This document shows positions 35,525 through 46,741 of a DNA stretch of 64,000 nt, in pieces. How positions within the stretch are numbered: the first letter of the stretch is position 1; every line of letters begins with the position of its first letter. The translations under genes and the position numbers were made by a program. The notes below the pieces were generated by a model, which was not told the origin of the DNA, searched no databases, and worked only from the letters and a program-made list of their open reading frames with translations. Source of the DNA: Talpa occidentalis (taxonomy: Eukaryota; Chordata; Mammalia; Eulipotyphla; Talpidae); contig NW_023605194.1 in NCBI RefSeq assembly GCF_014898055.3, positions 101,749,258-101,813,257 of the forward strand, written 5' to 3'.

Positions 35525-36721
35525 CTCCCCCCGCGCGCCGGGCCGGGGCCGCTCGGCACCCTCGGCGGCCTCCTCCCGGCCCAGCGCGGCCGCTGCCTCC
35601 GCCCTGCGCTCTCGCCCGCCCGCCGGCGGCTCGGGGCCAAAGCGCGGCGGGGCCCGCGGGGGGCCGGGCGCGCGGGCGCCCCGACTGGAGCGCGAGGCCG
35701 CGGGAAGACCCCGGGGCGCGCGGCGCCCGAGACCCGCGGCCGGGGGACCGGATCGGGGCGCGCGCCGGGCGCTCGGGAACTCCTCTTCCTCCTCGGCGCC
35801 TCCTCCCGCCGCGCGCGGGGCCGGCTTCCTGCGCGCGGCTCCTCGGCCCGGGCTCGACACGCCTCCCCGGCGGCGCTCGGGGGACAGCGGCGGCTCCTCC
35901 CGGTCCCCGCGGGCCCGAGTTATTTTTAGGGAGGTGCGAGCGGCCGTGGGCAGGGGGAGGGCCGCGGGCAGGCGGGGCCTCCTCGCCCCTCCCGCGCGGA
36001 GGGGCGCCCCCTCCTCTCTGGGGTTCGCGCCGCCGCCCGGGGGGCTCCGCGCCGCGCTGGGTCCCCCGCGTCCGCGATCGCCGGGCACCGGGCTCAGGTC
36101 CGCGCGCCGCGACGCGCGAGGGCCTCGGCCGCCTTCCCCGCCGCTCCGGTCTCCGGCTACTGGGCTCGGCCGCGCCGCCCGACTGCTGCTGCATCCCCGC
36201 GGGCCGCCCCGCCGCCGCCGCCGCTGCCCGGGCCGCCGCCGAGGGCTCCCCCGGCCCCCATCCGCGCGCCCCGCGCGCAGCTCCCCGGCGCCGCGCACCC
36301 GCCGGCCGCCGCCCTCCGGCCCAGCCGCTCGCGGCAACTTTGTTCTCGGCGCGCGCGGGCCGGGGGAGGGGAGAGCGGCCGCCCGCGTCGGGGCTCCCGG
36401 CGAGGGGCGTCCGAGGGCCGAGAGCCGAGAGGCGCGCACGGCCCCGCGAGCGCGTTGGGGACGCGGCGCGCGCCCCCCGCTTCCTCCGCCTCTTCCTCCC
36501 CTGCGCCCGGTCGGGCCGCCCGAGCCGCTCCTCAGGGAGGAAGCGGCCTCCGGGGCTTGTTGCTTTGTGCGGCAACCATGGTGAGGAGAGTGGCGGCGCG
36601 GGCGCGAGTCGGCGGGCGCCGCGTCATCGGGGCGGGCGGCGGGGCGCGCCGGTCCCGCCTCCTCCAGCGCCCGGAGCCGCCGCCGGCGGGCCGCGCCCTC
36701 GCGCTCCCGCCCGCGCCCCAG

Positions 36722-36727
36722 GTGAGC
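36722..36727 (+). other. Candidate plus-strand splice donor of a divergent transcript
   Basis: The plus strand reads CCCCAG|GTGAGC at 36716-36727, a full consensus donor at the upstream side of the island. Divergent non-coding transcription from CpG-island promoters is common, and this could end a first exon of an upstream antisense lncRNA. A second, weaker site is ACCATG|GTGAGG at 36576-36586. No acceptor or conserved exon was identified, so this is only a candidate. Confidence 0.3.
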
Positions 36728-36960
36728 CCGGCGCCCCGCCGCGGGGGTCTCGGCGCCCCGGGCTGGCCCCGAGAGGGGGCGCACGGCCAGGTGCCCGCGC
36801 GGGGGGCGCGGGGCTGCGCGCCCCGCTCTCCCGGGAGCCGCGGACGGGGGCTGAAAAGTGGACCCGGACCCGCAGCCGGGGGCCGTCCCGGGCGCTGCTT
36901 TAAACCCCGGGGGCTGGCTCCGAGTTGCTTCGGGGCGCTGCGTGCTCTCGGGATTTATTT

Positions 36961-37839
36961 AGCTGATTTGTGGCTTGCTGCAGGGAAAGCGCTGCTCTCC
37001 TGCCCCCCGGGCTCACGCTGCCACCTTCCCACACCCTGGGACCCCCAAATTTTGGAGCTGGAAGCGTGTCAGTTTCAACACTAGTTTGCACGTCACCGCC
37101 AGACACGCAAACACGCCCAGTTTGGATGTAATCGATCAGTCGTTAACGGGAGACCCGACGGCAAGTTGTGAAATAATCAGAAGTATTGGCAGATGTGGCT
37201 TTGCGTCAGACCGATCAAACCTCCTCCTTCAGACCTCAGATTTCCAAAGGGGACTCACTTGTGCAGAGAACACAGTAACTTAGCCTTTTAAGATGTTGAC
37301 CCCCGCCCCTTCCTCTGTGAGCAAGATGCAAGCAAGGCCAGCCAAGCTCTGGGGAGAGTTCTGCTGTTCTGGTCCTAGGCATTTATTTTTATGTGCCTCC
37401 CCTCGCTTACCCCTTCCCAACAAGTTCATGTTTTGATGTCTGTGTGGAGGCTATACTTAGAAAAGGTTATTCTCAACACTTGGAATAGATTGTACACAAG
37501 TATTTGGGGTTCCTTAAGTCTCGTGTGTGGCTTCCTAGAGAAGGGACTTTGCATCTTCTGATCCTGGGTATAAATTGTATGTCTGTGACCCTTTATACTA
37601 CTCTCCCTGGAACTGCTTCCCTCTATTTCTCATTCACTCCTTCACTGAGCCCCAGCATCAAATTCTCTATGGCTCAGACCATCCCCTCAAAAGCAGTGGA
37701 CATGAAAACTGCCATTACTGCTCTACTGTAGAGAGAGAGAAGAAAGAAAAGAAATCAAGTCCAATGAAGTGAAAAAATATACCTGACACCTCCATCTGGT
37801 GTTTAGTAGATGTCTCAGAAGTCATATGTGCTCCAGAAC
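36961..37839. other. Upstream flank of the RAPGEF2 island
   Basis: CpG density falls but remains above background to about 37260. No coding or repeat feature identified. Confidence 0.45.
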
Positions 37840-38640
37840 TCCTGCCCCAAAAGTCCCCTTGGTACAGGCGCCCCCCACTTCCAGTTAATGCCACTTATAC
37901 CCTTCCTATGGCCTGGGTGAAAACCTTGGTGTCTTCTTGACGCCTCTTTTTCTCTTACATCCCACTAATAGTCAGTAAACCCGTCAGCCCGACCTTTAGA
38001 GTAATCTAACCTCTACCTACACCTCCCTGCCATGCCCCTTGTCCAAGCCAGCATCATCTTTTGCCTACACTTTGAAATAACCACCTGCCTGGCTCCCTCT
38101 TCCTGCTCCGACCTCCAACAGTTCTACTTTGAATACAACCACCAGGGAGAATCTTTTTACTTTAGCTCATCCCTTCTCTGCTAAAAACCATTCACTAGCT
38201 CCCCACCTCACTTAAGGTTAAAATCAAAGGCCTTACCATGACATGAATGGCCTAAGGGCCTCACTCCCTTGTCCCCCATTTAACGCTCTGACCTTATCTA
38301 CTACTCTACCCCCCAACACACACACACACACACTCATTTCCCCAGACCCATTCATTAATCTCTATGCTGTTGCTAGAACTCTGGACTCATGGCCTTTCCA
38401 TTTGCTGTTTCCTGCTACCTGAATTATTCCCCACCCCCCACCCCCAGCCCACAGAGAAATGAAACAAAACCTAGATTGGCATTCTTCATCTTTCTTGTCG
38501 ATATTCAAATGTCACTTTCTTATAACTCCACATGCGTTATTTCTCTCCCTTGCTTTCCTTACCTTCAGCTAACATTATATATTTCTCTTATTTATTTTAT
38601 CATTACCCTCCACTGTAATGTAAGCTTCTGAAGACATGAT
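37840..38640 (+). repeat. Long L2 element
   Basis: About 0.8 kb of pyrimidine-rich sequence in L2 order: ACCTTGGTGTCTTCTTGACG, TCCCACTAATAGTCAGTAAA, CCATTCACTAGCTCCCCACC, AAAATCAAAGGCCTTACCATG, TTTGCTGTTTCCTGCTACCTG and CACTGTAATGTAAGCTTC. An internal (CA)n lies at about 38317-38333. Decayed coding remnants only. Confidence 0.75.
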
Positions 38641-38884
38641 TTTTAGTCCTTTTGTTCCCTGCTATATCTCTCAACACAGTGTAAATGAATTAATAACTTC
38701 TTTTGCCGGGTATGTTTATGAGATTGTTACATACATTATATCACTTGTGCATTCTATTACTAATGGGAGAGGGGAGGCTAGAAGAGAATGTAACCTCTGT
38801 TTTCTGTTCTATAGAAAGAGGATAAAATCATAGATTTCTAAGGGTCCAATATAATGATGCCATGGTATTTACTTAATAGATAGT

Positions 38885-39070
38885 AGTTATTTTTAAAATT
38901 ATGCCCATCATCCCAACCCTCTGAGGTTAGTAGAACAGTTATTATCATCCTGTTTACAGATGAAGAAACTGACACATAAATAGGTTATGTGACTTAACCT
39001 AGTTCCATGCCTACCTTGAAGGGTGAGGGCAGAGCTAACAAATGGAGACCCATGTACTCCTGTCATAAAT
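38885..39070 (-). repeat. MIR, antisense
   Basis: CCAACCCTCTGAGGTTAGTA, ATTATCATCCTGTTTACAGA, TGAAGAAACTGACACAT and AGGGCAGAGCTAACAAATGG reproduce the reverse-complement MIR core. Confidence 0.75.
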
Positions 39071-40017
39071 ATTTAAAGCTAGAAATTAACTGATCATAGT
39101 GCTGCAGGAAGCACTAACTCTGACCTCAAACTCATACAACTCATACCCCATTCTCTTCTAATTTCAGCTCCATCCCATCCCACAAAAAAAGGACACCCCA
39201 ACCTGCATGTATTTTATACATGCAGATTACACCCCACCCCTCAAAAATGCTGCCCCTTTGTGATCCCTCAAGCCATGATCAAGTACTGGAAGATGATACT
39301 TGGTAGATCAGGGTCAGAGGGGCAAAGCCCTAAATTTCAGGGTCCTGAGTCTCCAGCAAGCTTATAACTCCTTGTTCCATGTAGGAGGTGAAGCCAGAAC
39401 AGAGCCTGCAAATGCAGTGGGCAGAAACCCCTTTCCACGGATCTTATAGTTAGAAAGCTGTGAATTCTAGATGTAAACCCAGTTCATTCTTTTTTTTTCC
39501 CCCCCGAGTGCTCTCCTGTGATACTGACTACACCTATGACCTCAGGTAAGGCATAATAGTATGTCTTATCCATCAACAAAATGACTAACTCACTGACAAC
39601 TTCTAAGCTATCATTTAACTTCAATTAAAATTAATGTTCCCACTATTAATAATCTACTTATCAATGTATGTCAATAATGCTTATCGCCATTCAGCATCTG
39701 GGACATCTGATACTTGGCATGCACTGCCAGATTATTAATATTTGAGCACCAAGAGTGAGCTACATACAACACAAATGGCAGAATTAGACACAGATCTGCC
39801 AGTTTGCCAATTAGTCTATACCAAACTGTGTCAACAAACCATAATCAAAGTAAGCCATCTATTAATGCTGCCTCATAAAGGTGAGTAAAATAATGAGTTT
39901 CTTTGTTCTGTCCCTACTACCATCGTATCATCTAGAAGATCAGAGAGGCACAGCATTGGCTTTTAAGTCCAAAAATACATTTCAAATTCTAACCTAATAG
40001 CATTCTACTTGTAACTT
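39071..40017. other. Intergenic sequence, nothing recognised
   Basis: Unique sequence. A T/C-run lies at 39489-39504. Confidence 0.5.
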
Positions 40018-40032
40018 TAAAAGACTGATGAT

Positions 40033-40245
40033 TGCAAACAGGCAACTATAAATCAAAGACATTCTGCAGGGGAGGGGGCAGGAGGAGGATCAAAACAGGA
40101 AGAGCACGAGGGACTATGGTGATGGGACATGGGTGGGACATAGTGGGAATCTCACGGGGACTTCACCTGCGAGGAGAAAGCATACCTTGTACAAAAATAA
40201 AGAATGGTGTAAAATATAAATAAAATAAATTTTAAAAAAATTTTT
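40033..40245 (+). mobile_element. Short 5'-truncated L1 3' UTR with TSD
   Basis: Same 3' UTR as the element at 3000-3584: CAACTATAAATCAAAGAC, a purine/G-rich stretch, CATACCTTGTACAAAAATAAA, GAATGGTGTAAAATATAAAT and an A-tail. Only about 0.2 kb remains. Target repeats aaaagactgatgattgcaa (40018) and aaaaggctgatgattccaa (40246) flank it. Confidence 0.82.
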
Positions 40246-40399
40246 TAAAAGGCTGATGATTCCAACTCTAAAATGGACACATCCCGGAATATATCACACA
40301 TGTGTGGTGTTTACAGTCATTTTTAAAGGTGAGTTATATGATGATGTTAAGAAAAAAATTCCAGTGAGTTCAGCTGTGACACAGATTAAGAATTGATAT

Positions 40400-40560
40400 C
40401 TATACCCATCATCTACCAAGAGTCATTTTGTTCAAAAACCACATTGAGTGCCTATTGTGCCGTGGGTCAGTAAATAGTTATTATGTGCTATGTGCCAGGT
40501 AGTGAGCTCAATGCTTGGAATACCAAAGGTCAGTAAAACAAACATGGTCTCTTCTGGCCT
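40400..40560 (-). repeat. L2 3' end, antisense
   Basis: CACATTGAGTGCCTATTGTG, TTATTATGTGCTATGTGCCAGG, TAGTGAGCTCAATGC and TTGGAATACCAAAGG form the reverse complement of the L2 3' terminus. Confidence 0.65.
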
Positions 40561-41158
40561 GCGTGGAAGGTTGTTCCATGTGCCTGACATTTGCTTACGA
40601 GGAAGAATGACTAAGGTGATAGAGAGGACCCTGTTCTACTAAGACAGGAGCTTCCTCTGGTTACCATTTTCTCTGGTTGTTACAACCCTCTGAAGGCAAG
40701 ATTTAGAGCTGAGAGAGGTTGGATTCTATTAAAGGCATTCCTCACATACTTCCCCCTTCCCAAAAACATTTTTTTTACATTTGTCAAAAGTTGCTTTTAT
40801 CCCACAGTCAAGTTACTTCACTCTCAGGAGAGTGGAAAGCTGTAGTGTACATGTTGTATCATTCTCAGTGCGCACACTCCACCAGGAAATACTATATCCA
40901 CCTGCAAATAGCATTCCAGACAGTCCCTGGTGGAGAGTATAGTTACAGACATCCAGGGAGGGATACAGTATGTTCACAGGATAAAGCTCAGGAACCAGTT
41001 AGATGAAGTGTATCAAAAGCACCATTAGAATCGGACTCTTGGCTCTGTTTTTACCGGAGTTGGGATCAATTCAGTTCTGAGAAGGTTGCTGCAACACTAA
41101 AGTACATGTCATATATATGTTAAGGCATTGTGGAACTGAAACAGAAAGCCATCTATTC
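40561..41158. other. Intergenic sequence, nothing recognised
   Basis: The 95-codon frame at 40719-41006 has no recognisable family. Confidence 0.45.
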
Positions 41159-41173
41159 TTAATTTATCAATAT

Positions 41174-41445
41174 ATTTTTTCTAAAGATTTATTCATTTAT
41201 TTTATACAAGAACCGGGGTACAGGCCAGAAGCGTGGAAGGGCGACAGGATTCACCAGAGCCAGAGCGGGGAACAGAACAGGCAGACTGACAAAATACACG
41301 CTGAGGGGAGCAGCGGGCGCGACAGGAGAGGTCTGCTTTGCCATGTGGGACCCTCGCCAGCTGGCCGGGGTGGAACTGGTGCTGCAGAGGCTACAGACAG
41401 TTTCACAGCACGGCACTCAACCGCCTGCACCACCACGGGAATCCC
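41174..41445 (-). mobile_element. tRNA-derived SINE, GC-rich subfamily
   Basis: Tail TTTTCTAAAGATTTATTC, body, and degenerate head CACCACGGGAATCCC. Exact 15-bp target-site duplication ttaatttatcaatat at 41159-41173 and 41446-41460. Confidence 0.92.
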
Positions 41446-41460
41446 TTAATTTATCAATAT

Positions 41461-41981
41461 TACCTTGATTCTGCTTTGGACATAAAATTACATAAATATA
41501 TACATCAAAAAATGTATATTCAAGCTAACAGAGAAAACTACTCCATCCAGTTACACTGTTGTATCCCTCACACAGCATAAGTACTTTCTTCCATTGGCTT
41601 GTTTGCATTTAAAATACTGGGCCACAATGAGAGAACAACCTTTATTTCTTTTTGTGAGAAAGCGGATGCTGACATTTCTAAAAGGAAATGCATTGTTCAA
41701 CTTTCGATCCATTGTCATTCCCTTCTGTTGTGTAGTGTTCTGCATTTATTTTTATAAATTTCCCCATAGAACTGTAGTCCAAAAAACAGTCCGCTAATTT
41801 TAAGGGAACCTGTAATGGGACTTAGATAAGATATGCATATTAAATTATTTTAAGCCTAAAAATAGGTAAAATTAAGAAATTTCTTGTATTTTTATTTTAA
41901 ACACATTAATTTTATTATTCTTATAACATAAAACCATAAGTGTATATATTTGGTAATTAAGACAAGAAAATACATTATAAT
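41461..41981. other. Intergenic sequence, nothing recognised
   Basis: AT-rich. Overlapping short frames on both strands at 41551-41797 are not recognisable. Confidence 0.45.
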
Positions 41982-41990
41982 GAGAAACAT

Positions 41991-42245
41991 TTTTTTTATT
42001 ATTTTTGCATAGAATAACGGGGGTGTAGGCCAGGGATGTGGGGGACAGGGAAATGAGAGGATTCACCAGAGACAGAGTAGGGAGCAGAACAGGTGGATTT
42101 ACTGAAATACACTGTTGAGGGGAGGAGCAGGCGAAGCAGGGAAGGTCTGCTGTGCTGTATATGAGTTAACGCCCTGGCCAGGAATCGAACCCAGTCCTTA
42201 GCAGTGATAGTGCTGAGGTAGTGCTGGGCCACCAGAGAGGCCCAG
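41991..42245 (-). mobile_element. tRNA-derived SINE, older subfamily
   Basis: T-run, TTTTTGCATAGAATAACGGG, body, GAATCGAACCC (B box) and CACCAGAGAGGCCC. Target-site duplication gagaaacat at 41982-41990 and 42246-42254. Confidence 0.9.
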
Positions 42246-42358
42246 GAGAAACATGTTAAATGAGTTTTCAGCTGTACTTTCTGTTCCATTTTAAGGACTA
42301 CATTTAAAACTTGACAAAGTACATGCTACTACACAAACAGTGGGGATATTTAATGTCT

Positions 42359-42641
42359 GTTTTTTTTTCTTTTAAGATTTATTTATTTATTTATTTATTT
42401 ATTTATACAAGCACTGGGTACAGTCAGAAGCATGGGAGGGTGAGAGAATTCACCAGAGCCAGAGTGGGGAACAGAACAGGCAGACTGACAAAACACACTG
42501 CTGAGGGGAGCATTGCCACGACAGGAGAGGTCTGTGCGCCATGTGGGACCCTCACCAGTGGCCGGGGATCAAACCAGTGCTGCAGAGGCTGAGGGCAGCT
42601 TTGCAGCCCAGTGCTCAACCGCTGCGCCACCAGGGAGGCCC
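42359..42641 (-). mobile_element. tRNA-derived SINE with expanded (ATTT)n tail
   Basis: The usual two to four AAAT units of the tail are expanded to seven uninterrupted ATTT units at about 42377-42404. Body CACTGGGTACAGTCAG ... head CACCAGGGAGGCC. Target-site duplication taatgtct at 42351-42358 and 42642-42649. Confidence 0.92.
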
Positions 42642-42649
42642 TAATGTCT

Positions 42650-44649
42650 ACCTTTTTTTAAAACATACTAGATATGAATGCTCAAGAGGAAAGAACGTTC
42701 CATTTCAGACATACAAGGTTAGACCAGTGAGACAATTCTGTCAGAATGGAGCACTGTATAAAATTGCATCTGGATTTCTCCAATTGTGTTAAGGTGATTA
42801 TATGCAACTGAAATTACACCCAGAAGCAAGCTAGTATGCAGAGCAAAGTTTGTAAATGTATTGCAAAGAAGAAGAGCAGCTACAGTTATGGGCAGCTGTG
42901 GTGTCCCAGTGGTATTCAAGGGCAATTGCAAGCATGCTGTAACATTGATGTCTGGAGCAGGTCAGCATCAGGCAAGGTCATTTGAGCAATAAAAGCAGTA
43001 TTCTTCATCAGCTGTGATTTTTTTTTAAAGTCAAAACTAATAATCATTTTGGAGTCATAATTATTTAAAGTTTGCTAAATCCAAGGCCAGTGCCTCACAC
43101 CCTATTTACGTAAACAAAGACCAAGTGCCTGTGCTTTGAGCTTATAAATCGTAATTAGGCAAAGGAAATGAAGGGCAATCAAGGGCGTGGGAAACATGCA
43201 CTGAGGGCCTATTTAGAAAAAAAGAAGCTATCAGTTGTATTGTTATTTTACTTTTAACTGTCAGAAGGTCCATTGTGTTGTAATACAAAAATTCAAAGGA
43301 GGGGAGTCAAAGGAGAAAAGCATGTTGCCTTTCTGGGAGTTGAAGCAGGAAATCTTAAATATGAAAAAGCATCATATATGGAGGAGTACAACTCAGGGAA
43401 ATGGGAAAAAAAGAAAGAAACTTTGCTCTTGGGCAGAATGTGACACAGGGCCAGGTAAAGATAATACAGATTTAGCTCAGAAGAAAGTAAAACCATCCAG
43501 GCCCTTGCGGGGCATATCACAACTAGTCCTGGCTGTCTTCAGTGCTTTTCCCTTATATTGACATTTGACATACTACTTAATGTAAATGCAACCTGGGATA
43601 AGCGCTGGTCAGACATTTAAAACAGAATTCAGTTCCACCTTACGCTTATCTCACCTACAAGGAATGAGTCTGTGTCATCACAGCTGTCTGTAAGAGTCCG
43701 GAGATAATTAAATCAAGTTAAAGACCAACATAAACCACAATACTCCACCCCAACCTGGCCAGATGCCCCACAGGCAGGACTACTGACACAAAAGTAATAG
43801 GGTAAAGTGATTGGATTAGGAGAACTTTATTACATTTCTGTGGGGGAAAGTTTATTTTCAGTGGAATGAGTGAACACAGTTTTATAAGTGTATAAGTGAA
43901 ACATATAAAAAAGTGATATAGGGATATAGTGGGAAAAATTTTAAATCTAATATCAAACAGTCCTGAATTTCAAAGTTTGTTGTGATACACATTAACTCTG
44001 TAAACTTCCACCCATTTTATCTTTATGACCATTTCAAACACTTTCAAGATAAGCTTCTATCAAGAACAATGGAACTTGTGAGAACAAAAAACATTGTAGA
44101 ATTTTGCAGCGCTTATAGTAGCATTGGCACTCGGGCCAGAGCAATTGGCTTTCTCCTGTCAACAGGAGAGCTCAAAGAAGCACCTGTACAGTTCCTTTGC
44201 CAGCTTTGAACATTGCAGTCTGCCCTACTATGTCAGACACAGAATTAGCTGTGGGTGTCTTGCCCAGTATGAACCAATATTAGAGAACACTCCTCTTATT
44301 GACCAAGACATTCCTTTGACTCTTTTAAACACATAAGATGGAAATTAGAGAAAATAAAAATGTCATCTCTGACTCATTTTCTCACTTTCAGTCCCTGAGT
44401 TCAATCACTTATAAAATTATGTGGAATTGTACATCCGATCCTCCTTATCCACACTATTGTGAACGAGGTAGTTCGGGGCACTCTTTCCCCTAAACCTTTT
44501 CTCCCATCTCCAGTCTCCCCAAAAATGTCTCCTAAGGAGAAGCATGGGAATTTCAGAGTATTCCTGTTGCTTCCCTGAGCATCATTTTCAACTTTGTTTA
44601 TTTATTTTTCAGTAGCTAACATATATTAGCTTTATTAAACATTCATGAA
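42650..44649. other. Intergenic sequence, no repeat or gene recognised
   Basis: Two kilobases of largely unique sequence. Frames at 43235-43561 and 43982-44336 lack recognisable motifs. The stretch 43080-43200 has varied composition and could be conserved, but this cannot be tested here. Confidence 0.4.
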
Positions 44650-45030
44650 TCAGGCAGCCTCTCATCTATGATCCAGCAATACTGCTGCTAGGTATTTACC
44701 CAGAGAACAGGAAAATTCTAATATGAAAAGACTTACATGCACTCCTCTGTTCATAATAGCACTGTGCACAATAGCCAAGTCATGGAACTAACCTAAGCGC
44801 CCAATGACAGACAACTAGGTAAAGAAATTGTGGCATATATACTCATCAGAATACTATTCAGCTTGTAAAAAAGATGAAATAGTGCCCCTGGAGACAAAAT
44901 GGATGGATCTTGAGGTGAATATGCTAAGTGAAATAAGTCACAAAGTGAAAAACAGATACTGATGGTTTCACGTATGTGTGGAATATAAATAACCAAAGAA
45001 AACAAGCTGGCAAAGAACTACAAAAAATAA
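44650..45030 (+). repeat. L1MA-like 3' fragment, diverged
   Basis: TATGATCCAGCAATACTGC, GGTATTTACCCAGAGAAC, CAATAGCCAAGTCATGGAAC, GTGGCATATATACTCATCAG, ATGGATGGATCTTGAGG and GCTAAGTGAAATAAGTCA are standard L1 3' words. More diverged than the L1 at 3.0 kb. Confidence 0.8.
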
Positions 45031-45322
45031 TTCTTAGAGCTATGTGTGTTTGTATATAAGTGTGTGTAAATCTACATCTGTTTAAAATATGATTAAAATA
45101 ATCTTTAAATATATAGATTTCTTTGTTAATTCTAATAATGCAAAGCTGTAGCCTTCCAAATATCTTCTAGGCAACAAAAAATATATATATTTTAGCTCCA
45201 CATAATATCAGCTATGTTCCTTCACATACTTGTTTCCTAATTTTAGGGATTCTGTGGTATTTTCTCCTGGAGAAACGTTGAAAAATAGTACATATTACAC
45301 CACATTTTGGTCACATTTGCAT
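45031..45322. other. Intergenic AT-rich gap, nothing recognised
   Basis: Short (TA)n at about 45179-45190 only. Confidence 0.5.
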
Positions 45323-45347
45323 TCTCTCTCTCTCTCTCTCTCTCTCT
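45323..45347 (+). repeat. (CT)n microsatellite
   Basis: Uninterrupted TC dinucleotides, about 12 units. Confidence 0.95.
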
Positions 45348-45611
45348 ACATATGTACACACATAGTTAACACACACTTTTTTGCTGAACAGTTTGCAAGA
45401 TACAAACATCATGACACCAAACCCTTAAATAGTATATACTTCCTACTGCTAAGAACCTTTTCTACATAACCACAATCCTAGTATGGTTCCTAGAAAATTC
45501 AACAAAATCTAAAATTCAGTCCAAATGCAGTCACCCAATTGTCCTTAAAATACCTTTTATTGTCAATGATTCCAATTGGGGTTATGTATTTCATTTAGTT
45601 TCCATTCATGT

Positions 45612-45613
<2 letters not shown>

Positions 45614-45643
<30 letters not shown>
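45614..45643 (+). repeat. (GT)n microsatellite at a SINE tail
   Basis: Fifteen uninterrupted GT units where the adjoining SINE should have its A-tail and AATAAA repeats. The tail was replaced by, or evolved into, the dinucleotide tract. Confidence 0.93.
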
Positions 45644-45647
<4 letters not shown>

Positions 45648-45887
45648 GAAATGGGTTGTAGGTCAGATACAGGGGGTGAGAAGACTCACCAGAGACAGTG
45701 GGGAAGCAAAACAGGCAGATCTACTGAAATACACTACTGAGGGGAACAGTAGGCAGCGTCGAGACAGGAGAGGTCTGCTGTGCCATGTGGGTCAGCTCCC
45801 TGGCCAGGGATTGAACTCATGCCCCAGTGGCTAGGGCTATGGCTTGATAGTGCTGAGACTTTAACCCCTGCGCCACCAGGAAGGCCC
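45644..45887 (-). mobile_element. tRNA-derived SINE, older subfamily, tail lost
   Basis: GGGTTGTAGGTCAGATACAGG, body, GGGATTGAACTCATG (B box) and head GCGCCACCAGGAAGGCCC. No A-tail and no clear target-site duplication. Confidence 0.88.
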
Positions 45888-46741
45888 TTCCTTTCACTTT
45901 TGAAGGAAGAAAAAGCAGTAGTTGTGGATTCATCTTCATGAATTGAGTGAACAGAGAAATTCAGACATGCCGTGTTATTGAGATTTACCCCAGGGCTACA
46001 GCAAATGGAAGACATTTAGAGTTGTGTCCATTAGTAGGGAGTGAGGAATAGAACAGAGAGGCTAACCAATTATTTAAGGCACTTAACAGAGTGGGGTTAT
46101 TTTTTAAAAGACTTTGAAAGGATTCAAAAGAAATGAAGGAGAAAAAAATGAAGTTTGGGAGAAAGTGAAGAAAGAGATAAAGGAAAATGCAGCAATGTGC
46201 TCATTAAAAGGAAATTCAGAATTTGTTTGACTCTATCTTACAAATTAGTATTGTAAGATGCAGAATCACATCTGGGGGTGGGAGGTACCATGATGGTTTC
46301 AGTGGTTAGGATTTATAAGAATCTGTCTCCAGGTCTGCTTGGCTGTGACAGAGGACTATAGAAGATTGTCCTACAAGACTTAGGGGCATCCACCTAACCA
46401 GGAACAGCTGTGTGCAGTGCTTATGATATGAGTCATCTTTTCTCCTTGAAAATTGGGGAAGGAAAGGATGTCAGCCCCAAATTGTCTAATTATTTTTAAC
46501 TAAATTTTTTTTTAATATAAACAGATGGTTGGTAGATTGTCTTCTAGCACATGTACGATGATGGCAACCTTGTTTAACATTCAAGTGCTAATCATTGTCC
46601 TGATTTGTTTGAGGAAGTGTTGTAATATGAGATATATTTGGTAGCTTTGCCTACATATTTCCAAACTAAATAGTTTGGGACTAGCTTTCCTAGTCTCCAG
46701 CTAGTCCACCAACTTTCTCCTCTAAGTGTATCTCCTTTCTC
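45888..46741. other. Intergenic sequence, nothing recognised
   Basis: Unique sequence with a purine-rich stretch at 46110-46190. Confidence 0.5.

Larger units (their letters stand above)
35030..36960 (-). promoter_or_regulatory. RAPGEF2: CpG island with RAPGEF2 promoter and 5' UTR
   Basis: GC content and CpG density rise abruptly here and fall at both edges to AT-rich sequence. The densest core is about 35.4-36.9 kb. GC-box-like sequences occur near 35640-35660, 35960-35985 and 36625-36650, and a CGTCAT CRE half-site lies at about 36620. I see no TATA box, as expected for a housekeeping-type dispersed promoter. The start site cannot be placed. The 5' UTR must begin upstream (higher coordinates) of 35524 and is entirely GC-rich. 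Several reading frames are open for over 1 kb on both strands, but their composition is only Arg/Pro/Gly/Ala. I read them as a result of GC content, not as genes. Confidence 0.85.

Noticed and set aside
35035..36903. Very long open frames on both strands of the CpG island (up to 622 codons plus, 475 codons minus)
   Set aside because: They are stop-poor because of extreme GC content and encode Arg/Pro/Gly/Ala-rich low-complexity sequence. They contain no domain except the 23 RAPGEF2 codons in one minus frame.
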